Origin: an uncultured Prevotellaceae bacterium | GTDB lineage: Bacteria > Bacteroidota > Bacteroidia > Bacteroidales > Bacteroidaceae | Length of the DNA stretch: 43,892 nucleotides | NCBI GenBank assembly: GCA_946185285.1 | Contig: CAMHIS010000015.1 | Coordinates: 1-43,892 of the forward strand | Direction: 5' to 3' | Part shown: piece after piece, positions 30,461 to 41,200 of the stretch | How positions within the stretch are numbered: the stretch's first letter is position 1 | How the letters are laid out: each line of letters opens with the position of its first letter | The notes under the pieces: generated by a model | What the model was told of the DNA's origin: nothing | Seen by the model: only the letters and a program-made list of their open reading frames with translations | The model's database searches: none | Position numbers and translations under genes: made by a program

Positions 30461-31420
30461 CTATTTAATCAAAGTCGTTCCTAACACAATGTTAATCGGA
30501 TATAGGTGGCCTGCTTTCCACTCGGTACCTGCAAGAGAGATTATGGTGTCTTTTTTCGCCTGGCTTGGTAAAGTGTATTTTATTTCCACCCCAGCGCCTT
30601 CTCGGAGTGTTTGTGGAATGACAAACATCGTATTACAGGGCAGGGGCTGGGGGGTAGTTGTGACTGTCAAATCGCCTGTGTTGAGCGTATAGTCTGTATA
30701 TCCGCTCGTTTCATTGCCTTGGGGGACATCCACGTTCTTCCATTCACCGGTAGAATAGTAGCAATCGCCAGTTTTGGCGATGTTCTTCAGCACGACGCTG
30801 TTGACAGTGAGACTTTCGATTTTCTTTTCTGTTTTGAGTTTGTTCGTGATTTGGATATTAAATTCCACAGCAGCACAGGCGTGGTCGAAGGTAAACCAAA
30901 TGACGCCCTTAGTCCCATTGTATGTGACGTTTGTTATCTTGGACAGCAGCAAGTCACTTTGATTGGCTGAAGCTTCTTCAATGGAGAATGAAATATACCT
31001 GTTTCCACCATTATAATTAAAAGTGCCAGCCGTATGGGCATAGAATGAAATAGGAGCGCTGTTGCCTACAGAAGGCCATGCTCCATCTACTTGTGAATCA
31101 TTGTTCGTCGGAGTTGGAATCCAGTTGCCGTCACTTCCTCTTCTCACAGTATAATCCGCATAGGAAAACTCATCTCGGTTCCAATGCATTGAAAACCCGT
31201 TCAGCGTCTCGGTCGTTATCACAGCCCCTCTGGTTTCCCTGGCGTTTCCGTTCTCGTCAAGCCACGGGTTTGCGCTCGCTCCGATAACGAGTTTGCGCTC
31301 CGTCGGGTTCGTCGGCGTCGGGTTCGCCGGCTCGTCACCGTCATCGCCCGACGAGCAGGCAGTAGCGCCGACGAGGACAAAGGCTGTGGCGACTAAATAA
31401 AAAAATGTGGTGTGCTTCAT
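30461..31420 (-). CDS. Fimbrillin-family lipoprotein
   Basis: A 319-residue lipoprotein (Cys22 in ATACSSGDDGDEP) resembling the Mfa/FimA-like fimbrillin families of Bacteroidales: signal and lipobox, then an N-terminal beta domain with Arg sites (NARETRGAV, near 60-67) where a trypsin-like protease could cut to free a donor strand, then a C-terminal beta domain ending in AGHLYPINIVLGTTLIK, a typical fimbrillin ending. It may form or cap a surface fibre with the large protein upstream in the operon. Codon and base use is AT-richer than in neighbouring housekeeping genes. Confidence 0.8.
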   Translation of the reverse strand: MKHTTFFYLVATAFVLVGATACSSGDDGDEPANPTPTNPTERKLVIGASANPWLDENGNARETRGAVITTETLNGFSMHWNRDEFSYADYTVRRGSDGNWIPTPTNNDSQVDGAWPSVGNSAPISFYAHTAGTFNYNGGNRYISFSIEEASANQSDLLLSKITNVTYNGTKGVIWFTFDHACAAVEFNIQITNKLKTEKKIESLTVNSVVLKNIAKTGDCYYSTGEWKNVDVPQGNETSGYTDYTLNTGDLTVTTTPQPLPCNTMFVIPQTLREGAGVEIKYTLPSQAKKDTIISLAGTEWKAGHLYPINIVLGTTLIK

Positions 31421-31441
31421 CTTTATCTGTCTGTTTGTTGT

Positions 31442-32257
31442 TTAGAATTCGAACGTCATGGCGTTGTAGCTTCTGTGTCCGACGCCCATCTTGAGAGTCT
31501 GCGTGAAGGTGTAATAGCCCCCCTTGTTGGCACTGTAGTACTTGAAGCTGACTTCCTCCTCGAGTCCGACGAGGGTATAGACGTTCAGCCCGCTATTGGC
31601 AGGCCCTTTGCCCCGGCACTCGTCTCCGACGAAGGCCGCAATCATATCGTCGCCGCTCGCTTCGAACGGCATGCCCGTAAACTTCGACGCCGGCAAATAG
31701 TTGGTCATGTACTTCGGACTGCCTTCGCCGAACTTGACCTCGAAATCGTTTTCATTGCCTATGGTGCGGTCAGGCGTGAAGTAGAAATAGCCGGGATAGT
31801 TGAACGTGTGTTTAATAGCTGCACAATAGTACTTGATTTCGGTGTTTGCCCCTACGTCCTCGTTGTTGCCTAAGATGATGATGGGGAAGAAGATTCTTCC
31901 GTCATGGGTGACGTTGCGCATGCCCACGCCTCTGCACTTGTTTTTGATGAAGATGGCAAAGCGGTCGTCGTCGGTAGAATAAGGTGCAAACTTGTCGTCG
32001 AGTTTTATGACGGCGTACATACGGACTTCAAAGTTGGCAGGGTCAGGGTTTTCCCAATCGGGTGTCTCGTCGTGCCATGTCCAGTCGATGAGCCATTCGG
32101 GCTGTCCTTCTGTTGCCGTGAAAACGGCGGTGGACTCCGGTTCCGGGGTAGGTTCGACGACCTCAGGCTCCTTTGGCTGGTCGTCATCGTCTGATGAGCA
32201 GCCCCACGCCAAGGTGAGGGCTGCCATCAGCATCATTATTCTGAATGTCTGTTTCAT
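31442..32257 (-). CDS. Two-repeat surface lipoprotein of the giant-protein operon
   Basis: A 271-residue lipoprotein (Cys20 in LAWGCSSDDDDQP) with an acidic, Pro/Glu-rich linker to about residue 45. The remainder is two related modules: RFAIFIKNKCRGVG in the first and MIAAFVGDECRGKG in the second, each followed by a strand-rich segment with KYY (EIKYYCAAI, SFKYYSANK). The same type of phrase, LVAAFDSKGRCMGVA, is in the C-terminal part of the 3364-residue protein encoded just upstream; the genes overlap by 4 bp (ATGA). Shared modules suggest common ancestry or binding of the same partner. No named family was recognised. Confidence 0.75.
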   Translation of the reverse strand: MKQTFRIMMLMAALTLAWGCSSDDDDQPKEPEVVEPTPEPESTAVFTATEGQPEWLIDWTWHDETPDWENPDPANFEVRMYAVIKLDDKFAPYSTDDDRFAIFIKNKCRGVGMRNVTHDGRIFFPIIILGNNEDVGANTEIKYYCAAIKHTFNYPGYFYFTPDRTIGNENDFEVKFGEGSPKYMTNYLPASKFTGMPFEASGDDMIAAFVGDECRGKGPANSGLNVYTLVGLEEEVSFKYYSANKGGYYTFTQTLKMGVGHRSYNAMTFEF

Positions 32258-35200
32258 CTGATGATTCTTTTATGTCCGTTATAGATATACACTCCGCCCT
32301 TTGTCGGCCGGCTCTGCAGGCGTATGCCCTGAAGCGTGTACCAGCCTTCCTGCTCTGGCAGGCTCACGGGCGCGAAACTGATGCGGGTAGGCTCGTCGGG
32401 CGTACCGCTGACGTTATCGGCTCCGTAGGTCAGCACATCGCCCGTCATGGCAATAATCTCACCTTCACGCTCGATGGCGAACGACAGCGGTGCCTTCGAG
32501 TCGCCGCTGATGCTCATATAGACCACCGAGTCGCCGACGAGGGCTTCGCCGCGCACCTCAGCCTCGGAGAGAGCCAGCAGGCGGTCGCCCTCCTGCAGTT
32601 CGACACCGTCGGTAACGGCAGCCAGCGACATGGTGTTGGCATAGCTGCGCGACGCGGCATCCGTCTCTCTGCTGGAGGCTGTCTCGACAATCGTGGAGTT
32701 GGTTTCGTAGAACGGATACTTAAACGTCGTCGTGTTTTCACGCTGGCGGTAGAGCATGTAGCCCTCGCCGGGTTTCATGTACTTCAAGTTGCCCTTCCAC
32801 TCTGCCTTGCCGTTGGCACCCTTCGAGAACATGGCAAACTCCGTCTTGCTCTTCACCACGTCGCCGTCTTCAGCCTGGTCGAAGTAGTCGGCCAGTGCAG
32901 TCTGCACGGTAAGGTTGACCACTGGCGTATAGCCTATATGGTTCCATCCCTTCTTGACGGTGATGACCCGCTGGTAGGGCTGCCTGAGTGCTGAGCCGAT
33001 GATTTCGACGGTGACGTCGTTGGCCACTTTGAGGCGGTAGCTGTTAGCCACGCTCAGCGTGTAAGTGGCGGGTGCCGAGTCTGGGGTGGCCGTGCTGCTG
33101 CCCGGCGTGAGGTTGCGCAGCCATTCGGTGTTCTTGTAGACCAGCATCAGGCTGTTGGTCTCGTCGACCAGGATATCGCCCTCCTGCCACTTGAATTTCT
33201 TAAGCATCTCGTTGACACCGTCGTTGAAGTCGCTGTTATAGACGTTGAACGATATCCAGTTCCAGCCCTTCTGCAGTGCGAGTTCCTGTATGAACAGGTT
33301 GCCGGCCTGGAGCACAACGGGTTTCTTGATAGTGCCGACCGTGCCGTTGAGGGAGAATTTGATGTCCTCCGAGGGTTGCACCACCATGACCTTTCCTGTT
33401 GCGTAGTGCCACAGTTTGAACTTCAACAAGTCAGTATTCGACGAATCTTCGGTGTAAAGAGTCATGTAGACCAGTGCCTCGCCCGACAGAGAGGAGTAGC
33501 TGACATTGGCCACGCCCATGCAGCGGCCCTTACTGTCGAAGGCGGCCACCAAGTCGCGTGCGTCGGTGACGACATCGTCGCCTATCTGAACACGTCCGAC
33601 AACGCTCATGGAGTATTGCTTCATGTCGGGATCAACGTACCATTCGGGCGCCTTACCTTCAACGGTAATGTTGAGCATCAGCGGTTCCGACAGTCCGTTC
33701 TCGTCGGTCAGGTAGATGATATGGTCGTAGCTGCCCACATTGATGTCCTTGTTGATCGTGAACGTCAGCCACTGTTCGGACTTCGGCTCTATCATGTCCG
33801 ACGTCTTGTCGACGCTGAGCCACTTCGGCATGTTCTCCACCGTGTAGGTGTGGGGAGCGCCGCTGTTATTGTTGATGTTGACAGAGAATTCGTAGTCGTA
33901 GCCGTCATACCACAAGGTGGTTTTGTAGGTCTTCCGCTCCCAGCGCAGCGGGTTGCGGTCGACGTAGATGGCCACGGTGGCCGGCGATGCCATGTAGTTG
34001 CCGTTCAAGTCGGGAATGTCGTAGACGGTGACGTAGACAGAGCGCTTGTTGATGCGCGAGTCAAGCTCGTCGAGGTTCACCAACAGCTGGTTGTCGCGTC
34101 CGACATAGCTGAAGTTCAGGTTACGCAATTCCTCGTAGGCCTGTACCGGAGCACCGATGTTCTGGTCAATGTGCTGACGGACGAAGTCGCTGTTGTCGAC
34201 GAACACGGTGTCGCGCTTATCGGTTTCCTTGCCGTCCAGGTCGTAGTGTATCTTCTGGCTCAGCACGTAGGGACGCAGCACGATGTCGCCGTTCTTCTGC
34301 CGCTCCTGGCGGTCGAAGTTCAGATAGGTGATGAGGCCCTTCTCCGAGCCGCCGATGGCCTTGGTGCTGTAGCGCTTGATGAGCGACACAGGCAGCGCCT
34401 GCTCGAAGAGGCAGATGCCGTCGAGGTGTCCCGTCATCGCGTTGTACTGGTGCAGCACGTCGTTGTTGAGTCCCTGCTCGTGCCATACCATGTTGCCAAG
34501 GTAGAAGTCTTCGCCCGACATACCGCCGAGGTTCTCGGTCGAGAACTGTGCCTTCAGCACATTGTCGACGTAGATGCTGGCCACCTGGTGGGCACGGTTG
34601 ACTGTCATTGCGTAGTGGTGCCAGGCGTCGTCGCTGTAGGTGTTGCCGAGCTTGAACTCCATGCCGTTTGAGCGGTACTTCAGCGTGTCGGCCTCGAAGC
34701 CGATGAAGAACTTGTTCTCGGGCGACATGTCGGTCTTGCGGCCCGTGCCGTTGCTCAGCATGGCGCCGCGGCCCTTCACGTCAGTACGGAACCAGAACAT
34801 CAGCGTGTAGTCCTGCTCCGACGTGCGGCTGAAGAAGGCGGGCTTCAGCTTCATGCCCTTCACCGGGCGCTGCTCGTTCCAGTCGAGACGGAGCGACATG
34901 CCGCGCGGCTGCGACCATGAGGCGCCGTTCAGCGTCAGGTGTGCCCCTTGTGCCTCGTCGGTGGCAAACTTGCCGTGGCCCTCGTTCATCGGGTAGTAAT
35001 CGGTCAGTCCCATCTCGTAGCCCGTCAGCTGCTGGTTGCCATAGAAGTTGAGCAGCGTCTTGTCCATGACACGGTTCCAGATACGGCCCTGCAGCATGCG
35101 TCCCTTGAAGTACTTGCGCTTGCTGACGTCAGTCTGGTTGGTTGAGCCGAAGATGATCGGGCCATAGCCGCTGTAGACGACGCTGTCGAGACTGCCCGAC

Positions 35201-38200
35201 AAGGTGTCGGCATAGAGTGTCAGCCGCTTGTTCTTGTTGTCCAAGGCCATGGCCACCTGCACGTAGCCGCTGAAGTCGAGGGGCTGTTCCAATGTCAGCG
35301 TACGGTCGTCGACAACGGCTTTCAGCTGGTTGCGCTTGGTAATCCAGAGCTGCAGCTGCTTGCCGTCCATTCCGTGCGAGAAGACGGGCAAGTCGACCCC
35401 GGTCGTGTCGGGCTTCACCATCACCTCCACCGTCACGTCCTTGTCGGCGAAGTTACGGCGGGCCTCACTCTGGGCGTAGCCAGAACCGCTGAACAGCAAT
35501 GCCGGCTCCTCCTGGATAGAGTTCTCGTTGGTCTCGCCCTTCACCTCGAAGTTGGTGGTCTCGCGCAGGTAGTTGTGCTCGATGGGCTCCGAGAAATTGA
35601 ACACCACATTCTCGCCGGCACCCAGTATGCCGTCCTTCGGCTCAGGCGTGCCGAAGAGCTGCGGGCGGCGCGTGTCCTTCACACCGCTGAGCACCTTCGA
35701 CGTCGAGGTCAGGTAGCTGTTGCCGTTGCGGCAGAAGAGCACGGCCCTCAGGTCGTAGGCCTTCTCCATGACCACGCCTTCGCCGTAGAAGTCGGTGATG
35801 ATGTTGCCGTTCTCAGGAATCATGGCCTTCGTGCCGCTGGCCGGCAGGTAGTAGGTGGAGTCGGCGTAGAAGGCGCAGAGGTTGGTCCAGTAGTCGTCGC
35901 CGCGTGTCGACTCCTTGTACTGGAACTCGATGTGGTCGAAGTTCTTCTGGTTCTTGTTGAAGCCGCTGATGATGACGGGCATGTGCCAGCCGCGCTGCTT
36001 GTCGTAGGAGGCGTCGGTGTTCATAATCCACTTGTCGCCGGGCGTCGAGATTTCCACGGGACCGGCTCCCTGCAGGAAGTGTACCGAGAACTCAATCTCC
36101 TTCCACATGTCAATGTCCTCAAGCGAGACGATGCCTATCCTCAGGTTCTCGTAGTCGAAGTCCTCGCCGGGCCACACCTCTATCGTCTTTTCAGTCACGC
36201 TGCCGGGCACCACCATGACCATCGTGCCGCCACGCGACAGCGGCATACCGTCCATCATCAGCTTGGCACCCTTCGGGTTCGACGTGTCGTCGAGGTAGAG
36301 GTAGAAGAACTGCAGCATGCCACCGATGGCCTCGGGCTGCTCGCTCTCGTTGGTCAGGTAGACCTTGAAGCGGGCTGGTTCGTCGAAGGGTACACCGCTG
36401 ACGCTCTGCTTGTCGAGCTTGATGTTGGGGTTCTCGATTTTCTTCGTGCGCTCGTCGAGCAGCGTCCCCGGGCGGTAGAAATTCGTCTTGCGCTCACCTT
36501 CCCACGGACGTGCGGTGGCACCGCCGCGTGTGCGGTAGACGAAGCCGCGGGCGTATGTCAGGTCGCTCTTGCTCACCTTGCCTACATCGGGATAGCTCGC
36601 GATGTCATGTGTCACCTCGTCGTCCACCTTGTCGAAGGCCTTGTAGAAGTTCTTGTTCGAGAACACTTCAAAAGTGCCTTCGCTGCCGTCATTGAACTGG
36701 TTCTTCACGGCATAGACATCAACGACGAGATGGCTCTTCTTGTCCATGCTGATGTTGAAGCTCTCCTTGCGGTTAAACTTCTTGTCAGTGCTGTAGGGCG
36801 TGTTGAAGTTATAGGAGGCTTGGGGCGTTATGCTGAATTTGAACGAGTAGCCGGCCCAGTTTATATTACCTTCCTTGACATCATTTTTGTTGTTGTCTGC
36901 TGGGCCTACGCCTTTACCACCATATCCCATTGCTCCACCAATTGTTTTAGCCAACCACTTGATACTGCTGGCGATGACGTTTGATGGCGTGCTCTCCCAG
37001 AAGTAGTGTACCTGTGACGTATAGGAGATGTCGGCACTGAAGTCCTCGCTATAGGACAGCGGTGCGCCGCCGTCGATGTCGAAGTTCTTAACCAGCGTCG
37101 TGGCTTCCAGCTTCTCCTTCTCGTTGCGGGCTACCATCTCAGCCCACCATAATGCGCTCTGGCTGAACTCGCTGATGCGGTCCTCACGCCCACCCTGATA
37201 GCCTTTGGGGAGTATAATCATGTAGTTGATACCCTCCTGAGCCTTGTCGATGGTCGTATTGTAGAAGTACGTCCAAGAGTCGTCGCCCTTCTCCACCGAC
37301 TTCGTCGTGTTGACCACGCCGTAGTTATCGTCCTTACTGTCACGAAGTGACCAGTAGACCACTTTGCCCGTGGAATCGGCCACGGCCTGGGCTTCATCCT
37401 TGCTGCCGGTAAACAGCAGCGACTTGCACTCCTGCTCCAGATTCGGAATCAGCTGACCCAGGATGTAGGCCTGCGAGTGCATGAAAGTAGACTTGATCTT
37501 GGGACCGATGGAGAGCACCTCGTCGCGCACCAGATGGAGCGTATCGCCATTCTCGTCGAAGCCAGTGGCTATCTCGATAAGGGCTCCGGCCTTACGGGCT
37601 CCCTCCAGTTGCTTCCACATCGTACTGTCGATGGCTCGGATGGCCAGCGCCGGCGTCACGACGTAGCTGGTCTCCGTACCGATGTAGACATCGGCGTTGG
37701 CACCGACCATGGTGTTGGCTGAACTGGTGGAGATGTCGCTGTTAGCCGTCATGGTGTAACTGTATGCCTGTTTGCCTGAAGCTGAGAACATCAGGTCGAC
37801 GTCGAACGCGAAGTCGGATTCGCCATTATTGATGAGACCCGACTCTGCGGCAAGAGCCACGACACCTACATACTGATTGAGCTTCGAACCAAAGGCAAAT
37901 CCCAGCGTCAGGCCGCCGGCAGCCGACCAGTCGAACGTATAGCCGTACTTCAGCGTCGAGCCCCGGCTCAGCTTGGCCGACGAGCCGCCACCGGGCGGGT
38001 CGCGCAGAATGTCGACAAGTTCGGGTTTGTCGATGCTCAGAATATCCTTGGCTCCTGGCATGACATACGTATTTAATACATACGCGCGCAAGGGGTCGGC
38101 CTCAAAGTGTGTGCCGTCGAGTTCGAGCGTCATGGTGACGAGCTGCAGGGCGTCCTTGCCGGTCAGGCTGTAGGGTGTCTGCTTAGCCTCAAGCATATAG

Positions 38201-41200
38201 ATACGCTCGCCCTGCTTGTCCAGGTGTACGGTGTCGCGGTGGGTGGCGCTCACCATGCTGTTGCGGATGGTCACCACGCCGCCCGAGAGCTTGATAATGT
38301 CGACGGTGTCGCTCTTCGTATTGTTGTTATAGTAGTACTTCTCGACGGCCGAAATCTTCACGGGGTACTGCCGCTCGATGTTGAAGACGGGATAGCCGAA
38401 GGTGTACTTCACCTCCGTAGACTTCTCACCGGCGGGATAGCAGAGCGGCACCTTCACTTTCTCACCCTGCAAATTCTTGGCCGTGTAGTAGCGGTCGCCA
38501 AAGTAGTTGAACTTCTCGTAGCCCATCTGCTGACGGTCGAGGATGACCGGTGAGCGGTAGATGCGGCTGTACTTGGCCTGATACACCTCAGTCACCTCGC
38601 GCACAGGGTCGCCGTTGGCGTTCTGCCATTCGCCCTTCAGCACGTTGCTGTGCCACGTCAGCGAGTCCGTGAGGTCTATCACGTCGTTGATCGTGCCCTC
38701 CTGGAACAGCGTCGGGTAGCCCTTGGCCGTTATCTGCTGAATCTTCCACTTCACGGGCGGCAGATACACCACAAACTCGCCGGTATGTACGTCGGGCTTC
38801 ACCACCATGCGGTGCTCAGTGGTGTGGACCTGCGTCTGGTACTTGAACTTCTTGTCGTGGCTGTTGTGTACATAGACGGAGTCTGTCACCTTCTTAGTGC
38901 GGTCGAGGATGTCCCAGACCAGCCGCGACACGTTGTCGCCCTCCAGCGTGAAGACCATCTCCAGGTCGTCGCCCAGATTGTTGCGGCCCAGCGAGTTGTC
39001 GAGCGGCAGTCCGGCCTGCACATTGCCGCCGGCAACGCGGCCGATGAGCTTCACGCGGGTGTCGTCGTAGAAGTAGATGCCGGCCTTGTCGGTCTGGAAG
39101 TCGTACCTCGGATCCTTCTTGTTCTGCTCGTCGGCATAGTACCAGCCGCCGTCGTAGAAATCATGGCCGTCCTTCACGGCCTGAATTCTGTGTTCACCGG
39201 GCAGCATACGGAAAGCGAACTTGCCCTCATGGTCGCTCTCAACGGGTCCGGCGGCCGTGTGCACCTCGGTGCCGTCAACCAGGAAGTGAACACCCTGCAC
39301 GGGAATGCTCGTGCCGTTGTACTGCACGTAGCCTGAGAACTTCACGTTGTCGGTCACTTCGAACTCCACGCCGCTGATATAGTTCTGGCCCGGTTCCGTA
39401 CCGAAGCTGATGGACTGCATGCCATTATAGCCGGGAACGCCGGGAGAAACGCGGTAGACGCCCACGCCACCATCCCAATAGGGCAGGCCGTTCATGATGA
39501 AGTGGCCATTAGCGTCGGTCATGGCTTTGTAGGTCTTACCGTTTTCGCGGTCCTCGGTGATATTGACCGGTTGGTCGAAAATGCCAGTGCCGTCGGGGAA
39601 CCTCACGTAGCCCTCAACGGTACATGTCTGGAAGCAGCCACCCTCCACGACGGCGGTCGGCACGTAGCTCGTGCCCTCGCAGTCGTTGGCCGACTGCACA
39701 AAGTATCTGTAGGTGTGGACGGGCGACGTATTCTGGTCCTCATACTGCGTGTCGATGAGCTGCGTGGCTATGCGCTCCCAGTTCTCGGGGTTGGGGTCGT
39801 CGGTCTTGACGCGATACACCTCGAAGTAGTCAACGGCTCCACCGTCGGTTTCCCACGTCAGCAGGGCCGAGCTGCGCAGGGGCTGAACTCTCAGCGAATT
39901 CTTCAGCACCTGGCCGTGGTTCTCGTAGTAGAACTTGTCGGCAGGCAGCGTGGCGCTCGCTTCCCGCCAAGACAAGATATCCGGGCAGAAGATGTATCCT
40001 TGAACGGGAACATTCAATGCCCATCCCCAGGTCGAAGGAATGTCATTAGCCTGCGTACCTTGCTCCTTGCCGAAGGCTGTTTTGTAGCAGCAGTCGCGGA
40101 TAACGACGTTCGTCTCACCGGCGACGGGGGTGCGCACCAACGTAAACGATGAACTGGTGGAAGTGGGCTCTACGCCGAAATAGACACGGTCGGCCATGAC
40201 AAAGGCTGTGCCGCGAGCAAAGCCCACCAAGCCGCCACAGTTCGTCGTGTTGGAACCAGACCAGCTGCCGTTCACCAAGACATTGCTTGCAAAGAGGCTC
40301 TCGTTCTTGTCAAGCAGGGCCACCAGACTGCCATGACTGCCATCGCCGCCGATAGTTGCACGGAAGTCCAAGTTCACTATGCAGTTCTCTATGAACGCTG
40401 TGCCGCCATCAACGATGCGGCCCGCCACGCCGGAAGCGAATTGCCTGGTCGTCGAGATGGTCGTGTTGAATATTCCGAATGCTATCACGGCACCGTGGCC
40501 AAGCGCGCGGAACGGGCCGACGGTGTAATCCGTTACATTCAAATTCGTAGTGAGTTCTTCGTTGTTGCCGAGGAATATGCCACGGTAGGGGCTGCTGGTA
40601 ACGCCTACCGTTTGGTCTAAATTGGTGATTCGGGGCCTAAAACCATCTAAGATGGCATTCAGTGTGGTTTCACCGTTGTTTACACGTTTGGCAAAGCGGT
40701 TCCAGTCGTCCTGACTATTGATGAGGACAAGCAGGTCGCCCGTGGCCTTACCGATAGGCGACGTCTTACCGTCTACGACGATGCGCACGTCGTAGCTGAC
40801 GCACGACCGGTTCAGCGTCAGTTCCACCGTTCTGCTTGTGCGCTCAGTTGGAGTCAGTACGTGCGTCAGGCTGTCCACAAGACCACCGTCGCGGTTGTAC
40901 ATCAGAGTCACCACACGCATCTCGGCGCGGTCGTCCCACACGAAATGGCAGTCTCCACCCTTATAATCCGGCGTCTGAACTTCTATTTCGCTCTTCTCAT
41001 ACGCCCACGTCAGTTTCACCTTGCGGTTCTCCTCGTCGCTCCAGTCGGCCCTCACGTTCTTTGGCTTCACCAACACTAATGGCTTCAGCCGAGGCATGAC
41101 GTATGCTACCGCCGGATTGTGGTCCATCGCCCACAGTTCTCTCGATGAAGCGCGCACCACGCGGTAGCGCACCAAAGGTATGCCGGCCTTGGCATCTATC

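Noticed and set aside
35374..36984. Open frame of 536 codons on the plus strand
   Set aside because: Antisense to the giant surface protein, with Val/Leu/His-rich shadow composition and no recognisable features.
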